Origin: Clostridia bacterium
Lineage (GTDB): Bacteria > Bacillota > Clostridia > Oscillospirales > Oscillospiraceae
Direction of reading: 5' to 3'
DNA length: 6,741 bases
Assembly: GCA_003245395.1 (NCBI GenBank)
Contig: QKDF01000218.1
Location: 1-6,741, forward strand
The notes under the pieces are model-generated. The model was given only the letters and a program-made list of their open reading frames with translations, had not been told where the DNA came from and made no database searches. Every line of letters begins with the position of its first letter. The first letter of the stretch is position 1. The position numbers and the translations under genes are program-made. This document shows, piece after piece, positions 1 to 5,631 of the stretch.

Positions 1-193
1 AGGAGAAGTTCACAGGGGTGCCGTCCTTTGCGCCGTCCAGATCCACCACATGCAGGTGCCTGGCTCCCGCGTCCAAAAATTCCCGCGCCGCGGCACAGGG
101 ATCGGAGCCGTAAACCGTCATGCGGTCATAGTCCCCCTGGAACAGCCGAACGACCTGGCCGCCCGAGAGGTCAATGGCGGGAAAAATATCCAT
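1..193 (-). CDS. hisA: HisA, ProFAR isomerase (N-terminal part, cut by window edge)
   Basis: This gene is too short here to show as a long ORF. Translating the minus strand from the ATG at 193-191 gives 64 residues, open to the left edge. It begins [20 protein letters not shown] and later contains [14 protein letters not shown] at about residues 49-62, both hallmarks of the HisA (beta/alpha)8 barrel. Asp8 in the AID motif matches the family's catalytic aspartate. HisA converts ProFAR to PRFAR by an Amadori rearrangement, the step before HisH-HisF. A GGGAGG ribosome binding site (199-204) sits 5 nt before the ATG, and the gap to the hisH stop is 11 nt, so it belongs to the operon. HisF shares the fold, but this N-terminus and the DLDGAK motif fit HisA better. 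The remaining roughly 180 residues lie outside the window. Confidence 0.95.
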   Translation of the reverse strand, partial: MDIFPAIDLSGGQVVRLFQGDYDRMTVYGSDPCAAAREFLDAGARHLHVVDLDGAKDGTPVNFS

Positions 194-204
194 GCCGTCC
201 TCCC

Positions 205-816
205 TCAAATTTCGGAAAATGCCCGCAGCAGCCGCAGTCCTGTGTCGCCGGATTTTTCCGGATGGAACTGGGTGCCCCAGACGTTGCCGCGCCGTACCAC
301 GCCTGTCACCGCCACGCCGCCGTAATCGGAGAAGGCCAGGGTGTCGGGCGTGCAGTTTCTGGCGTAGTAGCTGTGGACGTAATAGACGTACTCTCCGCTG
401 TGGACATACCGGAACAGAGGGTCGTCCCGCAGAATGCGCAGGCTGTTCCAGCCCATGTGTGGGACCTTCAGTGTCGGGTCCTGCAGATCTTCCTTCAAAA
501 ATGCCACGTCCCCGGAGATCAGGCCCAGACCGGCGTGCTCCCCATATTCAAAACTCCGGTCAAAGAGCAGCTGCATCCCAAGGCAGATGCCGAGGAGCGG
601 CTTTTTCTCCGCCTCTTCCCGCAGCACCGGGACAAGGCCGGTGTCGTCCAGCTTTTGCTTGGCATCCGCAAAAGCGCCCACGCCGGGCAGGATGATGCGC
701 TCCGCTTTTCGAAGCATCTGGGGGTCGCGGGTGATCTCTGTCTCCAGGCCCAGCGACTTGAGGCTGGAAGAGAGGGAGAACAGATTGCCTACGCCGTAGT
801 CGATAATTGCGATCAT
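205..816 (-). CDS. hisH: HisH, glutaminase subunit of imidazole glycerol phosphate synthase
   Basis: This 203-residue class I glutamine amidotransferase hydrolyses glutamine and channels ammonia to HisF, which forms imidazole glycerol phosphate and AICAR in the cytoplasm. It starts [19 protein letters not shown], the typical HisH N-terminus. PGVGAF lies at residues 44-49. The nucleophile elbow GICLGMQ puts the catalytic cysteine at Cys78. PHMGWN follows at 119-124, and QFHPEKSG supplies His185 and Glu187 to complete the Cys-His-Glu triad. The length is normal. An AAGGAGGT ribosome binding site (822-829) overlaps the hisB stop codon and lies 5 nt before the ATG, which fixes the start. The gap to hisB is 11 nt and hisA follows 11 nt later. 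The partner hisF is not in the window and is expected just beyond hisA. Confidence 0.97.
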   Translation of the reverse strand: MIAIIDYGVGNLFSLSSSLKSLGLETEITRDPQMLRKAERIILPGVGAFADAKQKLDDTGLVPVLREEAEKKPLLGICLGMQLLFDRSFEYGEHAGLGLISGDVAFLKEDLQDPTLKVPHMGWNSLRILRDDPLFRYVHSGEYVYYVHSYYARNCTPDTLAFSDYGGVAVTGVVRRGNVWGTQFHPEKSGDTGLRLLRAFSEI

Positions 817-827
817 GACAGACCTCC

Positions 828-1418
828 TTATAAAACGCCCTTTGTGCTGGGAATATCGTCCGCGTGGCTGGGGTCGATGGATACCGCCGCTTTCAGCGCC
901 CGTCCGGCGCCTTTGAAAGCCGCCTCCAGAATGTGGTGGGTATTCTCACCGGAAAACTGGCGGAAGTGCAGGGCACAGGGGCAATTGCGCACAAAGCCCA
1001 GCCAGAATTCCTTGCTAAGCTCCGTATCGAAGGTGCCCACCTTGGCGGCGGGCAGATCCAGCGCCCACACCAGGCAGTCCCGACCGGACAGATCCACCGC
1101 GCACAGCACCAGAGCCTCGTCCATGGGCAGGAAGAACTGGCCGTAGCGGGTGATGCCCCGCTTTTCACCCAATGCCCGGGTGAATGCCTGTCCCAGGGCG
1201 ATGCCCAGGTCTTCCACGGTGTGATGATCGTCCACATCCGTATCGCCTTTACAGGAGACGGTCAGGTCAAAGCTCCCGTGGGCGGCAAACAGAGTCAGCA
1301 TATGGTTGAGAAAACCGCAGCCGGAGTCCACCTGAGCTTTGCCGGTGCCGTCCAGATTCAGCGTCAAACGAATCTGGGTTTCCTTTGTATCACGGGTAAT
1401 GTCGGTGCCGCGCATCAT
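828..1418 (-). CDS. hisB: HisB, imidazoleglycerol-phosphate dehydratase (monofunctional)
   Basis: This 196-residue protein dehydrates imidazole glycerol phosphate to imidazole acetol phosphate. The repeated IGPD metal-binding motifs are present. They are FLNHML at residues 36-41 (His39), His47, DDHHTVED at 63-70 (His65, His66, Glu69), PMDEAL at 99-104, and GENTHHILEAAFKG at 157-170 (His161, His162, Glu165, Lys169). The protein ends with PSTKGVL, a standard IGPD C-terminus. It has no N-terminal HAD domain, so unlike the E. coli enzyme it cannot also be the histidinol-phosphate phosphatase. That activity must be encoded elsewhere. The start directly abuts the hisC stop codon, with two consecutive ATG codons. 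The GGAGG lies inside the last codons of hisC, 5 nt from the first ATG and 8 nt from the second, so either could be used, a difference of one residue. Confidence 0.98.
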   Translation of the reverse strand: MMRGTDITRDTKETQIRLTLNLDGTGKAQVDSGCGFLNHMLTLFAAHGSFDLTVSCKGDTDVDDHHTVEDLGIALGQAFTRALGEKRGITRYGQFFLPMDEALVLCAVDLSGRDCLVWALDLPAAKVGTFDTELSKEFWLGFVRNCPCALHFRQFSGENTHHILEAAFKGAGRALKAAVSIDPSHADDIPSTKGVL

Positions 1419-2483
1419 TCACACCTCCCCAAGCAATTTTTTTACTTCGCCGATAAATAGTTCCATCTGCTCCCGGGAGCCGATGGTCACCCGGCAGAAG
1501 TCCCGGATGCGGTCGGCGTCAAACCAGCGGATCAGCACGCCGTTTTCCTTCATCCGGCGGTAAAGTTCCCCGCCGGGAATGCGGTCGGATTTTACAAAGA
1601 TAAAGTTTGCGCAGCTGGGCAGAACGGTAAAGCCCAATGCCTCCAGCGCACCAACTGTCCACTCCCGGTTCTGGGCTACGGTAGACGTACACTTGCGGAA
1701 ATAGTCTTCGTCCTCCATAGCGGCGGCGCCGGCCACGATGGACAGGCGGTTGACGTTGTAAGGGTTGAAGCTGTATTTGACCCGGTTGAGATCCGCGATC
1801 AGGTCTGCTGAGCCCAGAGCAAAACCGATGCGCCCGCCCGCCAGAGAGCGGCTCTTGGAAAACGTCTGGATGATCAGCAGGTTATCGTGGGCATAAAGCA
1901 GGGGGATGCAGCTCTCTCCGCCAAAGTCCACATAGGCTTCGTCCACCACCACGACCCGGTCGGGATTGGCTTCCAGCAGGCGCTTGATCTCCCGCACGGG
2001 AACGGCTATGCCGGTGGGGGCGTTGGGGTTGGCGATAAAGATGGTGCCGGGGAAGTCCATATAGTCGTCGATATTCAGGGAGAAATCCTCCCGCAGGGGA
2101 ATAACTGTGGACTCCAGATTGAAAAACTTGGCCCAGACCTTGTAAAAGCCGTAGGTGATATCGGCATAGGCGGCGCCTTTTCCCTCGCCGCAGAAAGCAC
2201 GGAAGGCGAAAAACAGCAGCTCGTCCGAGCCGTTGCCCGCCAGCACCTGCTCAGGCTTGAGTTCATTGCGCTTGGCGATGGAACGGCAGAGCATCCCGCA
2301 GGTGGGGTCGGAATAGAGATTCAGCTTCAAAAGCTCCGCCTGAGAGACGGCTTTGACCACCTTGGGGGAGGGAGGGAAGGGACTTTCGTTGGTGTTGAGC
2401 TTCACATACTGCAGATCCACCGGCTGCTCACCCGGGGTATAGGGGGCCAGACTTCCGGCTTCCTGCGAGACAAATTGACTCAT
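1419..2483 (-). CDS. hisC: HisC, histidinol-phosphate aminotransferase
   Basis: This 354-residue fold-type I PLP enzyme transaminates imidazole acetol phosphate with glutamate to give histidinol phosphate. Its N-terminus contains PYTPGEQP at residues 14-21, typical of HisC. Other family landmarks are LNTNESPFP at 29-37, ANPNAPTG at 151-158 (Asn154), DEAY at 181-184 (Asp181 binds the PLP pyridine nitrogen), TFSKSRSLAGGRIG at 207-220 with Lys210 as the Schiff-base lysine and Arg218 as the phosphate contact, and RVTIG at 331-335, where Arg331 binds substrate carboxylate. Length is normal. The ATG overlaps the hisD stop in an ATGA (4-nt overlap), with GGAG about 10 nt upstream, which suggests translational coupling. 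HisC enzymes can also act on aromatic amino acids, but the operon position makes histidine synthesis the main role. Confidence 0.97.
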   Translation of the reverse strand: MSQFVSQEAGSLAPYTPGEQPVDLQYVKLNTNESPFPPSPKVVKAVSQAELLKLNLYSDPTCGMLCRSIAKRNELKPEQVLAGNGSDELLFFAFRAFCGEGKGAAYADITYGFYKVWAKFFNLESTVIPLREDFSLNIDDYMDFPGTIFIANPNAPTGIAVPVREIKRLLEANPDRVVVVDEAYVDFGGESCIPLLYAHDNLLIIQTFSKSRSLAGGRIGFALGSADLIADLNRVKYSFNPYNVNRLSIVAGAAAMEDEDYFRKCTSTVAQNREWTVGALEALGFTVLPSCANFIFVKSDRIPGGELYRRMKENGVLIRWFDADRIRDFCRVTIGSREQMELFIGEVKKLLGEV

Positions 2484-3778
2484 TTTCCTGCATCTCCTTT
2501 GCTGATTTCATCCCGGGCGGCGATGGACCGGGCATGGGCCTCCAGTCCCTCCCGCCGGGCAAAGTCCTGAATCCGGGGCGAAACGGCCTGAAGGGCGTCC
2601 TGTGTATAGTAGAGGAAACTGGATTTCTTGACGAAATCGTCCACACTCAAAGGACTGGAGAACCGCGCTGTACCCGAGGTGGGCAGCGTGTGGTTGGGGC
2701 CGGCGAAATAATCACCCAACGCCTCAGGCGCGTGGCGTCCGAGGAAGATGCTGCCGGCGTTTTTCACCTTTCCCAGCAGGGCGAAGGGGTCATCCACGCA
2801 CAGCTCCAGATGCTCCGGCGCGATACGGTTGGCTGCGTCCATTGCTTTTTCAAGACTGTCGGTGACAATGATCTTGCTGTTGGTATCGATGGACTTCCGG
2901 GCGATGTCCCGGCGGGGGAGAGCCTCCAGTTGAAGCTCCACCTCGGCCTGCACGGCGCGGGCCAGGTCTGCGCTGTCCGTCACCAGCACGGCGCTGGCAC
3001 GGGGATCGTGCTCCGCCTGGCTCAACAGGTCGGCGGCCACCCATTTCGGGTCGCTCTTCCCGTCGGAAAGCACCAGGATTTCGCTGGGGCCGGCGATCAT
3101 GTCAATGCTCACCAGACCGAATACCTTTCGCTTGGCCGCGGCCACAAAGATGCCGCCGGGGCCGACGATCTTATCCACCTTGGGTACGCTCTCGGTACCA
3201 TAGGCCAGGGCGGCCACGGCCTGTGCGCCGCCCGCCTTTACAATCTTTGTTACGCCCGCCAGCTTTGCCGCGGCCAACACCGGGGCGGCAATCTTACCCT
3301 CGGCGTTGGGAGGGGTGGTCATGACGATTTCGCTGACGCCGGCGATGGAGGCCGGAATGGCGTCCATCAGCACGGAGGAGGGATAGGCCGCCGTGTTTCC
3401 GGGAACGCAGATGCCCACCTTTTCAATGGGCGTATACCGCTGACCCATGATTACACCGGGCTTGTCGGTGATGACAAAATTATTGTGAACCTGGCGGCTG
3501 TGGAACGCCCGAATGTTCTCTGCCGCCTGACGCAGCGTTTCCAGGAACGCCGGGTCCATGGCATCCATGGCCGCGTCCAGCTCCTCCGGAGAGACCAGCA
3601 GGCTGTCCGGGTGCGCACCGTCGAACCGTGCCGTATACCGGCGCAGGGCATCGTCGCCGTTTTTCTGGATGTCGGACAGAATGGCATCCACCGCGTCGTT
3701 GACCTCGTCCTCGGACAAGATGGCCCGGGTGAGAATCTCCGACTCGGGAATGGTGTTGAAGTCGTAAATTTTAATCAC
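2480..3778 (-). CDS. hisD: HisD, histidinol dehydrogenase, GTG start
   Basis: This 432-residue zinc enzyme oxidises histidinol to histidine in two NAD-dependent steps, the last in the pathway. The zinc ligands expected from the E. coli enzyme are all present: Gln254 and His257 in SQAEHDPRAS, Asp356 in PEALGDYFAG, and His415 in EGLEAHARS. The catalytic pair Glu322-His323 lies in PEHLEL, and Ser232 in AGPSE matches a substrate contact. The length is typical. The dinucleotide-site motifs are odd. The usual YVPGG reads CVPGN (124-128) and the usual GPGN reads GPGG (206-209), while Gln186 in GGAQA is kept; see findings. The start is GTG, chosen because MIKIYDFNT is the family N-terminus and GGAGGTG lies 7 nt upstream. 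It overlaps the end of hisZ-hisG by 8 nt. hisC overlaps its stop by 4 nt. Confidence 0.98.
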   Translation of the reverse strand: MIKIYDFNTIPESEILTRAILSEDEVNDAVDAILSDIQKNGDDALRRYTARFDGAHPDSLLVSPEELDAAMDAMDPAFLETLRQAAENIRAFHSRQVHNNFVITDKPGVIMGQRYTPIEKVGICVPGNTAAYPSSVLMDAIPASIAGVSEIVMTTPPNAEGKIAAPVLAAAKLAGVTKIVKAGGAQAVAALAYGTESVPKVDKIVGPGGIFVAAAKRKVFGLVSIDMIAGPSEILVLSDGKSDPKWVAADLLSQAEHDPRASAVLVTDSADLARAVQAEVELQLEALPRRDIARKSIDTNSKIIVTDSLEKAMDAANRIAPEHLELCVDDPFALLGKVKNAGSIFLGRHAPEALGDYFAGPNHTLPTSGTARFSSPLSVDDFVKKSSFLYYTQDALQAVSPRIQDFARREGLEAHARSIAARDEISKGDAGK

Positions 3779-5357
3779 TGCCGCTCACCTCCGCCAGCTT
3801 GTGCACGAGTGTGGAAATCTCCTTGTTTTTGAACTGGAAACTGGCCTTATTGGCGATCACACGGGCGGAGATCGGCATGAACTCCGTCAGCACCCGCAGG
3901 TTGTTCTCCTTCAGGGTGGTGCCTGTTTCCACAATGTCCACGATCACGTCGGACAGCCCCAAAATGGGGGCAAGCTCGATGGAACCATTGAGCTTGATGA
4001 TGTCAATGTCCCGGCCCTGTGCGGCATAATACGCCTTGGCAATGCTCACGAACTTGGTGGCTACCCGCAGCGTGCGGCCGGGGTCGTCCTCAAAGTCCTT
4101 GGGCCCGGCCACGCACATCCGGCACCGGCCCAGACCTGTGTCCAGCAGCTCATATACGTCTGCGTTGGACTCGGCCAGGATGTCCTTGCCCACGATGCCC
4201 ACGTCCGCCGCGCCGTGCTCCACATAGATGGCCACATCGCTGGGCTTGACGAGGAAATAGCGGATGCCCGCCTCGCGGTTTTCCACCACCAGCTTGCGGG
4301 TGTCGGCATAGTTTTCGGGGCAGCCGTAGCCCACGCCCGCCAGCAGGTCATAGACCTTGTCACCCAGGCGGCCCTTGGGCAGAGCCACGTTGATCATGGC
4401 GGGAGCGCCGCCCTCATCCGATGCGGACAGCGTCTCCAGCCGGGCCAGCTCATCTAAATACAGGGCAAAGCCGATGGCACGGGCACCGGGGGTAAACTGA
4501 TCCGTCAAAGGGTCATACCGTCCGCCCTTGAGTACGGCCCGGGGCAGTCCGACCAGATAGCCCTGAAACACCAGACCGTTATAATAGTCGATGTCGTTGA
4601 CCAGAGACAGATCCAGCTTCAGATTCTTCGTATTGCCCTGACTTTCCAGAGAACGGCAGATGGTCCGAAGTTCCGCCAGCGCCGCGCCCATAGGGGCGTT
4701 GAGCGCCATGGGAGCCGCTTCCATCAAAACCGTCTCCCAGGAACCGGAGAGAGACCGCAGGGAACACAGGGCGTCAATCCCCTGCGGGGAAAGCCCAACC
4801 GCGGCGGCGATTTTTTGCAGTTCGTGGATATTTTTGTCCCGGATACAGGTGAGCAGCTTGGGACGGATCGCCTCCCCGGCGCCCACGGCATCGAACAGAC
4901 CGGTCACAAAGCCCATATGGGACAGTTCCAGCACGGAATCCCGCCCCGTCAGGAAAAGGCTTTGCAGAGCCAGAGACAAAACCTCCGTCTCCGCCGCGTC
5001 GTCCACCGCGCCGATGCACTCCAGCCCCATCTGGCTGATCTCCCGGAAGGTATGGCTTTCCAGGCTGGGACGGTAGACATTTTCAGCGTAGTAATACCGC
5101 TGGCACTCGCCGGGAGCGGGCTGGGCATTTTTGGCGATGGACAGGGTTACATCCGGCTTGAGCGCCAGCAGACGTCCATCCAGATCGGTGAAGGTGATCA
5201 CCTGTTCGCTGGAGAGAAAGCGCCGGTTTTCCTGATAAAGACCGTATTCCTCAAAACGCCCCATATGATACTTGCGGTAGCCGGCCTTCTCGTATAAAAA
5301 TCTCAGCTGAAGCGAAACCTGCTCCTGCGGCTTTAAAATTCCAAGATCGAACTCCAT
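3771..5357 (-). CDS. hisZ/hisG: HisZ-HisG fusion, ATP phosphoribosyltransferase with its regulatory subunit
   Basis: This single 528-residue ORF covers two normally separate proteins. Residues 1 to about 308 are HisZ, a class II HisRS-like regulatory subunit that has lost aminoacylation. The signs are LALKPDVTLSIAK (64-76), a motif-2-like RYYYAENVYR (87-96), REISQMGLECIG (105-116), and KGGRYDPL (277-284) followed by ARAIGFALYLDEL (292-304). Residues 321-528 are a complete short-form HisG. It has PKGRL (327-331), KPSDV (371-375), GAADVGIVGKD (382-392), VATKF (432-436) and the PRPP-binding loop DIVETGTTLKENNL (474-487). HisG condenses ATP and PRPP to phosphoribosyl-ATP, the committed and feedback-controlled step. 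The short form has no ACT-like C-terminal domain and needs HisZ for activity and histidine inhibition, so the fusion fixes a 1:1 ratio. The join is a short Gly/Ala/Ser-rich linker (309-320). The start ATG has GGAGG 5 nt upstream. An internal ATG at 4397 could in principle give free HisG, but its only nearby SD-like sequence is weak and distant. Confidence 0.95.
   Translation of the reverse strand: MEFDLGILKPQEQVSLQLRFLYEKAGYRKYHMGRFEEYGLYQENRRFLSSEQVITFTDLDGRLLALKPDVTLSIAKNAQPAPGECQRYYYAENVYRPSLESHTFREISQMGLECIGAVDDAAETEVLSLALQSLFLTGRDSVLELSHMGFVTGLFDAVGAGEAIRPKLLTCIRDKNIHELQKIAAAVGLSPQGIDALCSLRSLSGSWETVLMEAAPMALNAPMGAALAELRTICRSLESQGNTKNLKLDLSLVNDIDYYNGLVFQGYLVGLPRAVLKGGRYDPLTDQFTPGARAIGFALYLDELARLETLSASDEGGAPAMINVALPKGRLGDKVYDLLAGVGYGCPENYADTRKLVVENREAGIRYFLVKPSDVAIYVEHGAADVGIVGKDILAESNADVYELLDTGLGRCRMCVAGPKDFEDDPGRTLRVATKFVSIAKAYYAAQGRDIDIIKLNGSIELAPILGLSDVIVDIVETGTTLKENNLRVLTEFMPISARVIANKASFQFKNKEISTLVHKLAEVSGSD
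3786..3792 (-). promoter_or_regulatory. Ribosome binding site that decides the hisD GTG start
   Basis: The minus strand reads GGAGGTG here, inside the last codons of hisZ-hisG and 7 nt before the GTG at 3778-3776. It supports that GTG as the hisD start. It also suggests that ribosomes finishing hisZ-hisG re-initiate 8 nt back on hisD. Confidence 0.8.
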
Positions 5358-5372
5358 GTATTCCTCCGCATG

Positions 5373-5387
5373 CCGGAAAATTTCCGG
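5373..5387. repeat. 15-bp palindrome in the his leader
   Basis: CCGGAAAATTTCCGG is a perfect inverted repeat with 7-bp arms and a single central base. It lies 5 bp upstream of the GGAGG of hisZ-hisG (5363-5367) and downstream of the predicted transcription start. As RNA it could form a 6-bp CCGGAA/TTCCGG stem with a 3-nt loop ending just before the ribosome binding site. As DNA it could be a protein site. It is not followed by a U-tract on the minus strand, so it is not a terminator. Confidence 0.5.
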
Positions 5388-5404
5388 TCTGATTTGATGG
5401 AATC

Positions 5405-5433
5405 ATTGTACTTTATTTTGCTAACAAAGTAAA
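5405..5433 (-). promoter_or_regulatory. Probable sigma-A promoter of the his operon
   Basis: The minus strand has a -35-like TTTACT (5433-5428), a spacer of exactly 17 bp, and a -10 TACAAT (5410-5405) that matches the consensus at 5 of 6 positions. The -35 matches at 4 of 6. Transcription would start near 5398 and give a leader of only about 40 nt before the hisZ-hisG ATG. The region is AT-rich against a GC-rich background. The promoter is independent of the upstream transporter gene, which ends at a strong terminator. Confidence 0.65.
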
Positions 5434-5435
5434 GT
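5410..5435. promoter_or_regulatory. 26-bp imperfect palindrome over the his promoter, candidate operator
   Basis: Reading outward from the centre at 5422/5423, 11 of 13 base pairs are complementary. The outer arms are ACTTTA and TAAAGT, and the inner arms TTTG and CAAA. It spans the whole -35 and spacer and touches the -10, so a bound protein would block RNA polymerase. The two arms hold the 9-mer CAAARTAAA in opposite orientations (5412-5420 and 5425-5433). The regulator cannot be named from this window. A TrpR-family HisR/YerC-like repressor is one possibility, offered as inference only. Confidence 0.55.
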
Positions 5436-5441
5436 GGTAAT

Positions 5442-5459
5442 TCGCTACCAAAATAAAAT
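5442..5459. repeat. Second copy of the operator motif, 24 bp from the first
   Basis: TCGCTACCAAAATAAAAT at this site matches TTGCTAACAAAGTAAAGT at 5418-5435 at 14 of 18 positions, in the same orientation and 24 bp away. The shared core is GCTAMCAAARTAAA. Its CAAAATAAA (5449-5457) is also a perfect 9-bp inverted match to TTTATTTTG at 5412-5420. It lies just upstream of the -35, where a second repressor dimer or an activator could bind. Confidence 0.45.
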
Positions 5460-5558
5460 CTGCCATTTGCACAAAATCCGCTCGGATGAACGAACCGTCC
5501 CCCGGCGATCTGCTTCGACTGCTGCCCGAAAGGAGAAACAGAGAATTCTTTGTCCCAG

Positions 5559-5567
5559 AGTATACCA
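5559..5567 (-). promoter_or_regulatory. Candidate distal extended -10 promoter
   Basis: The minus strand reads TGGTATACT, a TGn extension directly followed by TATACT (5 of 6 matches to TATAAT). No good -35 is present: the closest, TTGCTT, is 15 bp upstream and overlaps the terminator U-tract. If used, transcription would begin near 5552 and give a leader of about 195 nt that runs through the operator cluster. Confidence 0.3.
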
Positions 5568-5573
5568 GACAGG

Positions 5574-5610
5574 GTGAAAAAGCAAGGGGACGCTCCTTTC
5601 GGAGCGTCCC
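5574..5610 (-). terminator. Intrinsic terminator of the antiporter gene
   Basis: A perfect 10-bp GC-rich stem (GGGACGCTCC / GGAGCGTCCC, 5587-5610) with a 4-nt loop is followed on the minus strand by CTTGCTTTTT. It begins about 22 nt after the antiporter stop codon. It separates the transporter from the his operon, which therefore needs its own promoter. The T-rich side is on the minus strand only, so it is directional. Confidence 0.88.
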
Positions 5611-5631
5611 GGACGGCGAGATGAGGGATGG

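Noticed and set aside
28..1146. A 372-codon plus-strand open frame covering hisA, hisH and part of hisB
   Set aside because: It lies antisense to three recognised genes and across their junctions, with a low-complexity Arg/Pro-rich N-terminus and no recognisable domain.
864..1460. A 198-codon plus-strand open frame antisense to hisB
   Set aside because: It is a shadow of hisB, which carries all the IGPD metal motifs in the opposite frame.
2534..3832. A 432-codon open frame on the plus strand, antisense to almost all of hisD
   Set aside because: It mirrors a confident HisD gene in GC-rich DNA with strong codon bias, which commonly keeps antisense frames open. Its translation is rich in Gly, His and Arg with no family motif.
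4390..4400. A separate hisG gene starting at the internal ATG at 4397
   Set aside because: There is no stop codon between the HisZ and HisG parts and no good ribosome binding site. The nearest SD-like GAGGG is more than 10 nt away. A fusion is the simpler reading, with internal initiation only a possibility.
5413..5466. A 17-codon minus-strand ORF (MADFILVANYHFTLLAK) before hisZ-hisG as a possible leader peptide
   Set aside because: It has a single His codon and no ribosome binding site, and it overlaps the predicted promoter, so the main transcript would not include it. No attenuator structure follows it.
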